From positions 1 to 64,000 of the forward strand of contig CAZOZM010000008.1 of the NCBI GenBank assembly GCA_964584255.1: a DNA stretch of 64,000 nt. The letters are read 5' to 3'. The position numbers and the translations under genes were made by a program. The notes below the pieces were generated by a model, which was given only the letters and a program-made list of their open reading frames with translations, was not told where the DNA came from and did no database searches. This document shows, one piece after another, positions 16,547 through 25,822 of this stretch. Numbering within the stretch: the stretch's first letter is position 1; each line of letters starts with the position of its first letter. This DNA is from UBA3775 sp964584255 (lineage in GTDB: Bacteria; Bacillota; Clostridia; Lachnospirales; Lachnospiraceae).

Positions 16547-17905
16547 ATGGCATTTATGCTTGTAAGAAAAGAAATAAAAAACGTTTTGTCAGTTTTTCTC
16601 TGTATATGCATTATTACCGTATTTTCAGCGTGCGGATCAAGTGTCGGTCAGATGAAAGATGATGAGAGCCACTTTTACACGGGCGAGGAAAGCAGTGCTT
16701 CCGGTCAGGAAGATAAAGAGGTACTGGTCATCGTAACCCTGGAGGCGGACAGTCTTTTGGAAGATGCGGTAAGGGGCTTTAATAATGAACAGAATGACAT
16801 ACGTCTGGTTATAAAACAATATGTGAATTTTGAAGATAAGAATTCGGATTACGAATCCTCGAAAGAGAGGTTTCTTCAGGATGTTTCCTCAGGTGAAGGT
16901 TTTGACCTTGTAAATATTCCGAGAAGCCTCGTGTTGGAGGAAACCGATTCTCTGGAAGATTTGCAGCCGTATATTGATGCCGATTCCTATCTTTCACAGG
17001 CGGAATTCAATGAAAATATTCTGAACGGCTTCCGCAGCAACGGGAAGCTCTTGGGAATTCCGGCATTCTATTCGGTAGCCGGTCTTTTAGGTGACAGACA
17101 GAACTTTGATAATGAAATGCTGGATGCGGAATCACTTGTCACTCTGCTTAGTGAGAATCCGACGAAGGGTATCTATAAAAACTGTTCTCCGGCGAGACTT
17201 GTGGGAGACTTTTTGACCTATGGCGGTCTGTACTTTTATGATGAGGAAGCTGAAAGCTTCAATTTTACGGATGGAAAGATGGAAAAGGTTCTTGAAGCGG
17301 CATGTATGCTTAATTCAAGGGAAAATGCAGAAGCCGGTGAGGAAACCTTAAATGCGACTTACGGAACCGGAAATCTGTTTGAAAGCTTCATCATTACCGA
17401 GCCGATGGATTTCATGCTGTATTCCGGAAGATATGATGACAATTCCGTATTTCTCGGTTTTCCATCAACGGTAGGATGTGAACCTGAGGCGGTGGTTTCC
17501 TGTACGGTTGTCGGCATGAGCCGGGGGTGCGATAACAAAAAGGCGGCTTTTGAGTTTATAAAAAGTGTATACAGACGTGAACTTTCGGACTCAGACAGAT
17601 GGGGGCTGCCGACAGATAACGTAAAACTGCGGGAAGTGATAGAGGAGAATCTGGAAGAAAACTTCCAAAGTGAAACAAACGTATATATATGGGACGACAG
17701 GCAGGTTATTCTGGACGGGCTTACCGAGGATGAGGCCGACGACCTGTATGAACTGGCGAACAGAGCCGTTGTCGTGAGAAACGGAAATGTTACGGAAGAA
17801 TTATACGATATGGTATTTGGAGTTCTTTCGGAAGTGTTGGCGAATGAAATTGCCATTGATGATGCCTGTGAAATACTGCAGGGCATAAAGGAGTCCGGAC
17901 CGTAA
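16547..17905 (+). CDS. Extracellular solute-binding lipoprotein (orphan)
   Basis: A 452-residue protein with a lipoprotein signal peptide: a basic start, a hydrophobic core, and the lipobox FSAC followed by GSS. The mature part has the layout of family 1 ABC substrate-binding proteins, with segments such as EVLVIVTLEADSLLEDAVRGF near the N-terminus. No permease or ATPase gene adjoins it, so it may be an orphan receptor or serve a transporter elsewhere. Start ATG follows AAGGAAAGG; a second ATG three codons later is equally possible. The gene lies between the copper operon (divergent) and the ATP synthase operon. Confidence 0.75.
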   Translation: MAFMLVRKEIKNVLSVFLCICIITVFSACGSSVGQMKDDESHFYTGEESSASGQEDKEVLVIVTLEADSLLEDAVRGFNNEQNDIRLVIKQYVNFEDKNSDYESSKERFLQDVSSGEGFDLVNIPRSLVLEETDSLEDLQPYIDADSYLSQAEFNENILNGFRSNGKLLGIPAFYSVAGLLGDRQNFDNEMLDAESLVTLLSENPTKGIYKNCSPARLVGDFLTYGGLYFYDEEAESFNFTDGKMEKVLEAACMLNSRENAEAGEETLNATYGTGNLFESFIITEPMDFMLYSGRYDDNSVFLGFPSTVGCEPEAVVSCTVVGMSRGCDNKKAAFEFIKSVYRRELSDSDRWGLPTDNVKLREVIEENLEENFQSETNVYIWDDRQVILDGLTEDEADDLYELANRAVVVRNGNVTEELYDMVFGVLSEVLANEIAIDDACEILQGIKESGP

Positions 17906-17918
17906 CAAGGCCGTAGAA

Positions 17919-17946
17919 TTTACAGATTTCAAAAAAGTGCTATAAT
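17919..17946 (+). promoter_or_regulatory. Probable sigma-A promoter of the ATP synthase operon
   Basis: TTTACA (17919-17924) and TATAAT (17941-17946) are 16 bases apart, 64 bases before the atpB start. Confidence 0.6.
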
Positions 17947-18010
17947 AATGGAGGCCGTTTGAAAGGATAATGGCCGGATATTTGTAATAAACAGGAATGG
18001 AGGGAGTAAC

Positions 18011-18829
18011 ATGAGCAGAAAAAAATGCACAAGAACCCTGATTATACTTGCTGTAATCATCGTTGCTCTTATTGCAGGTATTATTGTTACCGGTGACTCA
18101 GACGGAACTCAGGAAGAGTCGATTAAAGATGTGATGCGTGATGCCGTGCTTCATGAAAGTAATAAGATAAGTCTTTTCGGAATTACGGAAGTAAATCCGG
18201 CACTCATATCAGGCTTTACCGTGACGGGAATTATTCTTCTTTTCGCACTGACAGTCAGAATATTTTTTATACCTAAATTCACTTACAAACCGGGAAAATT
18301 TCAGCTTCTTCTGGAAAGTGCGGTAAGTTTTTTTGACAATCTGGCAAAAACAAACAGTCCGCACCGCAACAGTTTTCTGGGAGCGTATATTTTTTCGGCA
18401 GGCGCCTATATTTTCATAGGAACGCTTTTTGAACTTTTTGGATTTCAGGTACTGACAACCAAGGGGATTTCAATTGCAATGCCCGCACCTTTATCGGACA
18501 TAAATGCGGCAATTTCGTTGGGGTGTCTGTCATATCTTGTGATTCTGTCGGGCGGAATAGCGGAGAACGGAATAAAGGGAGTGGGTCTTACGCTTAAGGA
18601 ATTTTCACTTCCGATATCAATGAGTTTCAGATTGTTCGGAGCACTTCTGAGCGGACTTCTGGTAACGGAAATGGTTTACTATTACATAAACCTGAGTTTC
18701 GTTCTGCCGGTAATCGTCGGAGTGTTATTTACGATTTTGCATGCGCTTATACAGACGTATGTACTTACAATGCTGACATCCGTATTCTATGGAGAAGTGT
18801 CAGAACCATGTAAAAAGAAAAAAGCATAA
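18011..18829 (+). CDS. atpB: ATP synthase F0 subunit a
   Basis: A 272-residue polytopic membrane protein. The conserved helix SMSFRLFGALLSGLLV holds the essential Arg that faces the c-ring carboxylate. An N-terminal hydrophobic segment (LIILAVIIVALIAGIIVTG) precedes a short outer loop. It forms the ion channel with the c-ring. First gene of atpB-E-F-(delta/alpha)-G-D-C; start ATG follows GGAGGGAGTAAC. No atpI is present upstream. Confidence 0.92.
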   Translation: MSRKKCTRTLIILAVIIVALIAGIIVTGDSDGTQEESIKDVMRDAVLHESNKISLFGITEVNPALISGFTVTGIILLFALTVRIFFIPKFTYKPGKFQLLLESAVSFFDNLAKTNSPHRNSFLGAYIFSAGAYIFIGTLFELFGFQVLTTKGISIAMPAPLSDINAAISLGCLSYLVILSGGIAENGIKGVGLTLKEFSLPISMSFRLFGALLSGLLVTEMVYYYINLSFVLPVIVGVLFTILHALIQTYVLTMLTSVFYGEVSEPCKKKKA

Positions 18830-18858
18830 CAAGCCGGATTGGCTTTAGGAGGATAAAA

Positions 18859-19251
18859 ATGAAAACAGTGAATACAGTAAAGAAACTTACAATATTAATC
18901 AGTCTTATGATAATGGTGCTTGCCACGGCAGTACCTGCATTTGCCGCAGGTTCGGATGATGACGGCAAGGCAGCGGTTACACAGACGGCGGACAATACAC
19001 AGGCGGCAGATGCACAGAAGGCAGACAGCACGGGAGACAAGGCACTCGGAGCGGCAATCTGTGTGGGTATTGCGGCAGCGGCAGGTGCAATCGGTATGGG
19101 TATGGCAATCGGAAAATCAACAGAGGGTATTTCACGTCAGCCTGAGGCAGAAGGAAAGATAAGAACAACACTGATGCTCGGACTTGTATTCATAGAAACG
19201 GCAATTATCTATGCACTTATTGTTGCAATTCTTATAGTCTTTGTTTTATAG
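18859..19251 (+). CDS. atpE: ATP synthase F0 subunit c with signal peptide and long N-terminal extension
   Basis: A 130-residue protein, against 70-90 for most c subunits. Residues 1-30 look like a cleavable signal peptide (LTILISLMIMVLATAVPAFA, then AG), followed by about 25 Asp/Gln/Ala-rich residues. The two-helix c hairpin begins near residue 55 and keeps the loop RQPEAEGK; the carboxylate is Glu113 followed by Thr114, with Tyr118. At the place of the Gln of Na+-type c subunits is Met, so coupling to Na+ or H+ is undecided. RBS TAGGAGG. Confidence 0.92.
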   Translation: MKTVNTVKKLTILISLMIMVLATAVPAFAAGSDDDGKAAVTQTADNTQAADAQKADSTGDKALGAAICVGIAAAAGAIGMGMAIGKSTEGISRQPEAEGKIRTTLMLGLVFIETAIIYALIVAILIVFVL

Positions 19252-19384
19252 AATATGAGCTGCGCAGGCTTTTGCCTGCAAAAAGAGGCAGGATTCCGCC
19301 GGAGGATGATTACCGATGGCTGAATCCGGAAACAATGTAATTTGGGGGCCGTATAAACGGCGGGAGAAAGGCGAGGTTTTACAT

Positions 19385-19876
19385 ATGCCATTAAATATAA
19401 ACATACAGCAGATATTACTTCATCTGCTTAATTTTACGATTCTTGCAGGCGGTCTGTATATTCTTCTTTACGGACCGGTTAAGAAATTTATGGATGCAAG
19501 AGAAGAACATTATAAGAAGCTCGATGACGAAGCGGAAGAAAGGCTTAAGGCCGCAAAGGCTGCTGAGGCGGAGTATGCGGAAAAGATTGCCGAGGCAAAA
19601 AAGGAAATAGCATTTCTGCGTGCAGAATCGGACAAAAAGGCACAGGCGGCGGCTGATGAAAAGATAGAGGCGGCCGTTGAGGAAAGCCGTGAAATTATCA
19701 AAAAGGCCAGAGAAAGTGCGGAGTATGAAAAGGCTAAAATAATAGCCGATGCAAACAGGGAAATTGAAGGTCTTGTATCTGAGGCGGTTGATAAGATGAT
19801 TGCCACCAGAACGGGAGACTCAATTGAGGATTTCTTAGACTCCGTGCGGGAGGTGAATGAGGATGATAGATCATGA
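19385..19876 (+). CDS. atpF: ATP synthase F0 subunit b
   Basis: A 163-residue protein with one N-terminal membrane helix (ILLHLLNFTILAGGLYILLYGPV) followed by a long charged Ala/Glu/Lys-rich coiled coil, the peripheral stalk. The chosen start places the helix close to the N-terminus, as usual; an ATG at 19316 with a GGAGG 10 bases upstream would add 23 residues. The 3' end overlaps the start of the delta/alpha fusion by 14 bases. Confidence 0.9.
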   Translation: MPLNINIQQILLHLLNFTILAGGLYILLYGPVKKFMDAREEHYKKLDDEAEERLKAAKAAEAEYAEKIAEAKKEIAFLRAESDKKAQAAADEKIEAAVEESREIIKKARESAEYEKAKIIADANREIEGLVSEAVDKMIATRTGDSIEDFLDSVREVNEDDRS

Positions 19877-21665
19877 AATCAGCCGGGTAGAGATTCAGGC
19901 ATTTATTTTCAGTAAAAAGAAACCTACGGACAGACAGATGGAGGAACTTACCGATTATCTGGAAAGAAAGTATAAGGAAAAGGTGAGTCTTTCCTGGAAA
20001 TATGATGAGGGTCTTACTACCGGGTTCAGAATTGAAGTCGGAACGGCAGTTGACAATTGGAATCTGGATGCCATTCTTGACTGGAGTACAGAGGGCAAAA
20101 GCCGTCAGCTTAAGGGAAAAATTGCGGAGGCACTTAAAACGGCAAAAGATGCAATGCCTCTTGTAAGACAGACAATTAGTGAATGGGTTCCGAACGTTGT
20201 TGAAGATGAGGTCGGAACTGTTATTACGGTTGGAGACGGAATTGCCACAATAAGCGGATTGGAAAACGCATCCTATGGAGAAATTCTCGTTTTTGAGGGA
20301 AATATTTACGGAATGGTGCAGGATCTTAAACGCGGATATGTCGGATGTATTATTTTTGGAGACGATACGGACATTGAACAGGGAAGTATTGTTAAGCGTA
20401 CTGACAGAGCCGCCGGAATTCCGGTAGGAGATGCAATGCTCGGAAGAGTCGTTGATGCCCTGGGAAATCCGATTGACGGCAAGGGTACCATAAAGGAAAG
20501 CGGATATGCACCGGTAGAATCGCCGGCACCCGGGATTGTCGACAGACAGCCGGTTAATGAGCCGATGGAGACGGGAATACTTGCGATTGATTCCATGTTT
20601 CCGATAGGAAAGGGACAGAGAGAACTTATAATCGGGGACAGACAGACCGGAAAAACGGCAATTGCGGTTGATACGATTTTAAACCAAAAAGGAAAAAATG
20701 TAGTCTGTATATATGTTGCCATAGGTCAGAAAGCAAGTTCGGTAGCACAGGTGGTGGACACTCTTACAAAAAGAGGGGCAATGGATTATTCCGTAATAAT
20801 CAGTGCAACTGCGAGTGAATCCGCTCCGATGCAGTATCTTGCTCCATATTCGGGATGTACGCTCGGTGAGCATTTTATGAACAGTGGACGTGATGTTCTG
20901 ATTATATATGACGATTTATCGAAACATGCGATAGCATACAGGGCACTTAGTCTGTTGCTTGAGCGTTCTCCGGGACGTGAAGCATATCCGGGCGATGTTT
21001 TTTATCTTCATTCGAGACTGCTTGAGCGTTCGGCACATCTTTCCGCAAAGCACGGAGGAGGCAGCATGACGGCGCTTCCGATAGTTGAAACTCAGGCGGG
21101 AGACGTGTCAGCCTACATACCGACAAACATTATTTCAATAACCGATGGACAGATTTTCCTTGAAAGTGATTTGTTTTTTGCCGGACAGAGACCGGCCGTT
21201 AATGTAGGTCTTTCCGTATCCAGAGTGGGTGGCGCGGCACAGACAAAGGCGATGAAGAAGGCGGTTGGAACGCTGAGACTTGATCTGGCGCAGTTCAGGG
21301 AGATGGAGGTCTTTACGCAGTTCAGTTCGGATTTGGATGAAACAACCAAGAAGCAGCTTACTTACGGACAAGGACTCATGGAAATCCTGAAGCAGAAACA
21401 GTACAGGTCATATTCACAGCATGAACAGGTAATAATTCTGACGGCGGCCATGGCACATGTGTTCCAGGATGTTGACAAAAAGAAAATCGGTGATGCGGTC
21501 TGTGGGGTAGTGGAATATGTGGAAGAGAAGAATTCCGCCCTCTGCGCTCAGATTGACCGTAAGGGAAGGCTTTCCGATGAAGAAAAGGAAGCAATAATAA
21601 GTCTGGCGCAGGAATATGTCAATGCGGCTGACGGGGATTTTACGGCTTCGGAAAGAAAGGCCTGA
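19863..21665 (+). CDS. atpA: Fusion of ATP synthase delta C-terminal-like domain with the alpha subunit
   Basis: A 600-residue protein, about 100 longer than a normal alpha subunit. Residues 1 to about 85 align by eye with the C-terminal half of delta (pattern KKPTDRQMEELTDYLERKY, then a KVSLSWKYDEGL beta-strand and a final helix). A complete alpha follows from about residue 95: NVVEDEVGTVITVGDGIATI, P-loop GDRQTGKT near 259-266, and the C-terminal domain. The six-helix N-terminal domain of delta is missing and no separate atpH exists in the operon. The start ATG at 19863 has GGAGGTGA at a 6-base spacing. Confidence 0.88.
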   Translation: MIDHEISRVEIQAFIFSKKKPTDRQMEELTDYLERKYKEKVSLSWKYDEGLTTGFRIEVGTAVDNWNLDAILDWSTEGKSRQLKGKIAEALKTAKDAMPLVRQTISEWVPNVVEDEVGTVITVGDGIATISGLENASYGEILVFEGNIYGMVQDLKRGYVGCIIFGDDTDIEQGSIVKRTDRAAGIPVGDAMLGRVVDALGNPIDGKGTIKESGYAPVESPAPGIVDRQPVNEPMETGILAIDSMFPIGKGQRELIIGDRQTGKTAIAVDTILNQKGKNVVCIYVAIGQKASSVAQVVDTLTKRGAMDYSVIISATASESAPMQYLAPYSGCTLGEHFMNSGRDVLIIYDDLSKHAIAYRALSLLLERSPGREAYPGDVFYLHSRLLERSAHLSAKHGGGSMTALPIVETQAGDVSAYIPTNIISITDGQIFLESDLFFAGQRPAVNVGLSVSRVGGAAQTKAMKKAVGTLRLDLAQFREMEVFTQFSSDLDETTKKQLTYGQGLMEILKQKQYRSYSQHEQVIILTAAMAHVFQDVDKKKIGDAVCGVVEYVEEKNSALCAQIDRKGRLSDEEKEAIISLAQEYVNAADGDFTASERKA

Positions 21666-21693
21666 ATAAATTATCAAGGTAAGGTGATGCACA

Positions 21694-22662
21694 GTGGCTA
21701 ATACCAAGGAAATAAAGAATCGTATAAAGAGTGTTCAGGATACCCGGAAGATTACGAATGCCATGTATCTCATTGCTTCGACAAAGATGAGAAAGGCAAA
21801 AAGTGACCTTGATAAAACAAGACCGTATTTTGCGGCACTGCAGAAGGAAATTGAGAGAATATTTACGTCGGTAAAGGAAGCTGACAGTAAGTATTTCTTT
21901 AATGACGAGGGTGTAAGACCTGAGGACAGACCTAATGCAGTTTTGGTAATAACGGCGGATAAGGGGCTTGCGGGAGCTTATAATCTTAATGTACTCAGAA
22001 AAGCAGAGGAGAAGCTCAGAGAAGCACCTGACACAAGACTTTTCGTAGTTGGTGAATATGGGAGACAGTATTTCCTGAAACACAATATTCCCATCGAAAA
22101 GAGTTTTCTTTATACGGCACAGAATCCCTCGATGCACAGAGCAAGGGAGATAAGTGAAGAACTTTTGAGTCTGTATGCAGACAGGGAAGTGGACAGTATT
22201 TTTATAATATATACGGACCTTAAAAACAGTGTATGTGAAGAAGCATTATGCACGGAAGTGCTGCCTTTTCATGTTTCGGGAATGGCTGCGGCAAAAGAAA
22301 ATGTTACCGAAGCTTATCCGGTGGCAGATGACGGCAGCGGCGGTGAAAGAAAGGGCTATATGGAATTTGTTCCTTCGGTCAGTGCGGTTTTGGATAATCT
22401 GATACAGAGCTATGTTTCAGGTTTCATATACGGAGCGCTGACGGACAGTTTCTGCTGTGAGCAGAGCGCAAGAATGGCGGCAATGAGTGCGGCAAATGAC
22501 AATGCAGGGGAAATTCTTTCTTCATTACAGGTGCAGTATAACAGGGTCAGACAGGCAGCCATAACCCAGGAGATTACGGAGGTATCGTCCGGGGCAAAGG
22601 CGCAGATAAGAAAAAGAAAAATTGCTGCCGGAAGTCAGTTGTCCGGTAACGGAGGCAGATAA
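21694..22662 (+). CDS. atpG: ATP synthase F1 subunit gamma
   Basis: A 322-residue central-stalk subunit, somewhat longer than the usual 285-290. N-terminal KEIKNRIKSVQDTRKITNAM and C-terminal TQEITEVSSGA correspond to the long coiled-coil helices; the middle holds VLVITADKGLAGAYN. It starts at GTG after AAGGTGATGCACA. The next gene follows with no gap, so it is translationally coupled to atpD. Confidence 0.93.
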   Translation: MANTKEIKNRIKSVQDTRKITNAMYLIASTKMRKAKSDLDKTRPYFAALQKEIERIFTSVKEADSKYFFNDEGVRPEDRPNAVLVITADKGLAGAYNLNVLRKAEEKLREAPDTRLFVVGEYGRQYFLKHNIPIEKSFLYTAQNPSMHRAREISEELLSLYADREVDSIFIIYTDLKNSVCEEALCTEVLPFHVSGMAAAKENVTEAYPVADDGSGGERKGYMEFVPSVSAVLDNLIQSYVSGFIYGALTDSFCCEQSARMAAMSAANDNAGEILSSLQVQYNRVRQAAITQEITEVSSGAKAQIRKRKIAAGSQLSGNGGR

Positions 22663-24051
22663 ATGGTTTACGGAAAAATCGTTGAGATATCGGGACCGGT
22701 TGTGGATTGTGAATTTGAACATGGCCGGCTTCCAAAGATAAAAGAAGCCATAACTGTATGCGTTAATGGCGAGGAGAGATTTATGGAGGTTGCACAGCAT
22801 GTGGGACATGATACGGTAAGATGTATTATGCTTGCTCCGAGTGAGAATCTCTCCAGGGGAATGAAGGTGTGCGCACCGGGACATGGTATTAAGGTTCCGG
22901 TAGGAAAGGTGACATTAGGACGTGTCTTTAATGTTTTGGGAGATACTATTGACGGCGGAGAACAGATTTCCGGAGAAGAGACCAGATGGGAAATCCACCG
23001 GAAACCACCGAAATTTGAGGACCAGAAACCGGTTACGGAGATTCTGGAAACCGGAATTAAAGTCATTGACCTGCTTGAACCGTATCCAAAGGGCGGTAAA
23101 ATCGGTCTCTTCGGAGGCGCCGGAGTAGGAAAAACGGTACTTATTCAGGAACTTATAACAAATGTGGCCACCGAACATGGCGGATATTCAATTTTTACGG
23201 GAGTAGGCGAGCGAAGCAGGGAAGGAAATGACTTGTGGAACGAGATGAGGGAAAGCGGTGTATCCGAAAAAACGGCGCTTGTTTTCGGTCAGATGAATGA
23301 GTCTCCGGGCGTAAGAATGAGAGTTGCTCTTTCCGGTCTTACCATGGCGGAGTATTTCAGGGACATGGAGCATAAAGATGTTCTTTTATTCATTGACAAC
23401 ATCTTCCGTTTTACGCAGGCCGGCTCGGAAGTTTCCACACTTCTCGGAAGAATGCCGTCGGCAGTGGGATATCAGCCGACACTGGCAAATGAAATGGGAG
23501 CGCTTCAGGAGAGAATAACGTCAACCAAGGCAGGTTCGGTAACATCGGTTCAGGCAATTTACGTTCCGGCAGATGACCTTACGGATCCGGCACCTGCAAC
23601 TACTTTTACACATCTTGACGCAACGACGGTTCTAAGTCGAAGAATTGCGGAACAGGGAATATATCCGGCAGTGGATCCGCTGGCTTCAACATCAAGAATT
23701 CTTGAGCCGGACATAGTGGGTGAAGAACATTATACGGTTGCAAGAAGAGTTCAGGAGATACTGCAGAAGTACAATGAGCTTAAGGATATTATTGCAATCC
23801 TCGGAATGGATGAACTCAGTGAGGAAGATAAGATTACAGTAACAAGAGCCAGAAAAATTCAGAGATTTCTTTCGCAGCCGTTTACGGTGGCATCGAAATT
23901 TACCGGAGTTCCGGGTGTGTTTGTGCCGCTTTATGAGACAATCCGAGGCTTCAAAATGATAATTGACGGCGAGATGGATGAGTATCCGGAAATGGCTTTT
24001 TATAATGTCGGAACAATTGAGGATGTTAAGAGAAAGGCTGAGAGTTTATGA
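22663..24051 (+). CDS. atpD: ATP synthase F1 subunit beta
   Basis: A 462-residue catalytic subunit. Visible are the P-loop GGAGVGKTVLI, the catalytic Glu in GVGERSREGNDL, DNIFRFTQAGSEVS and the DELSEED segment of the C-terminal domain. It starts immediately after the atpG stop and overlaps atpC by four bases (ATGA). Confidence 0.96.
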   Translation: MVYGKIVEISGPVVDCEFEHGRLPKIKEAITVCVNGEERFMEVAQHVGHDTVRCIMLAPSENLSRGMKVCAPGHGIKVPVGKVTLGRVFNVLGDTIDGGEQISGEETRWEIHRKPPKFEDQKPVTEILETGIKVIDLLEPYPKGGKIGLFGGAGVGKTVLIQELITNVATEHGGYSIFTGVGERSREGNDLWNEMRESGVSEKTALVFGQMNESPGVRMRVALSGLTMAEYFRDMEHKDVLLFIDNIFRFTQAGSEVSTLLGRMPSAVGYQPTLANEMGALQERITSTKAGSVTSVQAIYVPADDLTDPAPATTFTHLDATTVLSRRIAEQGIYPAVDPLASTSRILEPDIVGEEHYTVARRVQEILQKYNELKDIIAILGMDELSEEDKITVTRARKIQRFLSQPFTVASKFTGVPGVFVPLYETIRGFKMIIDGEMDEYPEMAFYNVGTIEDVKRKAESL

Positions 24052-24458
24052 AATCCTTTAATCTGAAAATACTTGCGGCAGACAGTCCATTTTATGAAGG
24101 ACCCTGTGAGTCGTTAATTGTTCCTACAATCAGGGGCATGAGAGGTATTCTTGCCGACCATAGCGGAATGATGAGTGCAGTTGTTCCGGGAAAAATGATA
24201 TACAGGATCCCGGGAGAAGAAGACAGGGAAGCATTTGTTGCGGAAGGTGCCGTTAAAATCGAAAACAATGAGGTGTTGCTGCTTGTCGATTCGGTCGTAA
24301 AACCGGAAGACATTGATGCCGAGAGGGCGAAGAGAGCGGCGGACAGGGCAAAGGAAGCAATTCTGCAGAAAAAGAGTATTCATGAATACAGGCTGGCGCA
24401 GGCAAAACTTGCAAGGGAAATGAGCAGACTTAAGGTTAAGAACAGGGAAATGCTTTGA
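24048..24458 (+). CDS. atpC: ATP synthase F1 subunit epsilon
   Basis: A 136-residue protein: N-terminal beta-sandwich (FNLKILAADSPFYEGPCESL, GMRGILADHSGMM) and C-terminal helical hairpin (INAERAKRAADRAKEAI-like segment). It couples F1 to the c-ring and inhibits ATP hydrolysis. Last gene of the operon; an AT-rich hairpin follows. Confidence 0.93.
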   Translation: MKSFNLKILAADSPFYEGPCESLIVPTIRGMRGILADHSGMMSAVVPGKMIYRIPGEEDREAFVAEGAVKIENNEVLLLVDSVVKPEDIDAERAKRAADRAKEAILQKKSIHEYRLAQAKLAREMSRLKVKNREML

Positions 24459-24479
24459 TAACCCTGCCGAAATGTAAAG

Positions 24480-24516
24480 AAATTTTGCAAAAACAAACAA
24501 TTTTGTAAAATTTTTC
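24480..24516 (+). terminator. Probable terminator of the ATP synthase operon
   Basis: AAATTTTGCAAAA pairs with TTTTGTAAAATTT across a short loop, one G-U pair, and ends in five or six T. The stem is long but AT-rich, so it may be leaky. Confidence 0.5.
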
Positions 24517-24585
24517 TCATACTCTTCAAAGAAACAAATGAAGATGATATAATTAGTAAAACTGAACAGATGGGAGATCGGAATT

Positions 24586-25182
24586 ATGGGAAAACAACTG
24601 ATAATTGCATTGGGCCGTGAATATGGCTGTGGCGGTAAGGAGATTGCCGGAAAGCTGGCAGAGCATTACAACATACCTTTGTATGACAGTAATCTTTTAA
24701 AGGAAATTGCTGCTGAAAAGGGTGCAGACCCTGCCATTCTTGCAAAGTATGATGAGGTGCCAAGAAACATTTTCTCATCAAGAACGGTTAAAGGATACAG
24801 CAATTCTGCAGAAGTTAATATTGCAAACATGCAGTTTGATATTTTAAAGAGAAAAGCCGAAAACGGTGAATCGTTTGTAATAGTCGGAAGATGTGCGGAA
24901 AGTGTGCTTAAGGACTATGAAAGTATGGTAAGTATATTCGTACTCGGAGACTTTGATGACAAGATTAAGAGAACGGTTGACGGCCTGGGAGTTTCCAAAG
25001 AGGATGCAGAAGAAATTCTTAAAACCAGTGATAAGAAGAGAAAGAGTTATCACAATTTCTACTGTTATGGTAAGTGGGGAGATTCAAGAACCTACGATAT
25101 CACCGTAAACAGTTCAAGACTCGGCATCGAAAAAACAACAGAAGTTCTCATCAATTATATTGATGCAAGAAACAGCAAATAA
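24586..25182 (+). CDS. Cytidylate kinase-like family protein
   Basis: A 198-residue P-loop protein of the cytidylate kinase-like (Cmk-like 2) family: LIIALGREYGCGGKEIAGKLA carries a GREYGxGGxEI-type loop, with FVIVGRCAES and KRTVDGLGVSKEDAEEIL later. Members are common in Clostridia; the substrate is not established. A TATAAT at 24548-24553 with TTCAAA 17 bases upstream suggests its own promoter, and the terminator at 25237-25277 closes the transcript. Confidence 0.82.
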   Translation: MGKQLIIALGREYGCGGKEIAGKLAEHYNIPLYDSNLLKEIAAEKGADPAILAKYDEVPRNIFSSRTVKGYSNSAEVNIANMQFDILKRKAENGESFVIVGRCAESVLKDYESMVSIFVLGDFDDKIKRTVDGLGVSKEDAEEILKTSDKKRKSYHNFYCYGKWGDSRTYDITVNSSRLGIEKTTEVLINYIDARNSK

Positions 25183-25236
25183 AAGGCGGGTTGTGACTGA
25201 CGGTTACAAGGGAAGCCGAAAATTTATGACAGACAT

Positions 25237-25277
25237 AAAACGGAGTATGAAGCGGGAATGCTTTATACTCCGTTTTT
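25237..25277 (+). terminator. Intrinsic terminator after the cytidylate kinase-like gene
   Basis: AAAACGGAGTAT (25237-25248) pairs with ATACTCCGTTTT, followed by a T run; the AAGC/GCTT pair extends the stem inside the loop. Confidence 0.85.
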
Positions 25278-25350
25278 TACTGAATGGATTTAAGTCTGTT
25301 CCGGTAATGTCTGAATCCGGCCTTTCGGCAGGAACAGCCATCCGGTGAAT

Positions 25351-25785
25351 TCAGTTGAAGTCTACCGGAAGTTCAATATATTCTGTTTTTATCACTATGT
25401 AGGGATAGGTCGGAAGAGAGGTTGACTGAGAGTCTTTTTCGGGACCCGTAAGTTCCGTCGTAAAAACCAGACGGTCCCCGGTCTTTCCAAATTGTGCAAC
25501 CTGAATGTTATATCCGTCGCTTGGACGTGTGCCGTAACCGCGGATGATATACAATTCGTCCTCCGTTGCATAAGTCATCATCATGTCGCCGCTCTTTTTT
25601 TCTTCGATAAGGGTGGCGAGAGCCTGTGGAAGATCGCTGTTAGGTACAACAGTGAAATCAACGGGTGAGATTTCGGTTTCCGTTTCCTTTTTGCCGCATC
25701 CCGTCAGCATAAGAAGCACCGGAATCAGTAGAAGAAGAAGCATAACCGGCAGCTTTCGGCAGACAGAAGTTTCAGATGTTCTCAT
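25351..25785 (-). CDS. Lipoprotein with PrcB-like C-terminal domain
   Basis: A 144-residue protein. The signal peptide core LLLLLIPVLLML ends in the lipobox LTGC. The C-terminal part (GTRPSDGYNIQVAQFGKTGD ... YPYIVIKTEYIELPVDF) resembles the PrcB C-terminal domain found in surface lipoproteins of Firmicutes and Bacteroidetes, with a conserved Tyr-Pro-Tyr near the end. Molecular role unknown. The following minus-strand neighbour upstream is the sipL-like gene, 37 bases away, so the two may share a transcript. Confidence 0.72.
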   Translation of the reverse strand: MRTSETSVCRKLPVMLLLLLIPVLLMLTGCGKKETETEISPVDFTVVPNSDLPQALATLIEEKKSGDMMMTYATEDELYIIRGYGTRPSDGYNIQVAQFGKTGDRLVFTTELTGPEKDSQSTSLPTYPYIVIKTEYIELPVDFN

Positions 25786-25822
25786 AATATTCCTTTCATT
25801 TTTTGAATTTACGGATGCTGTT

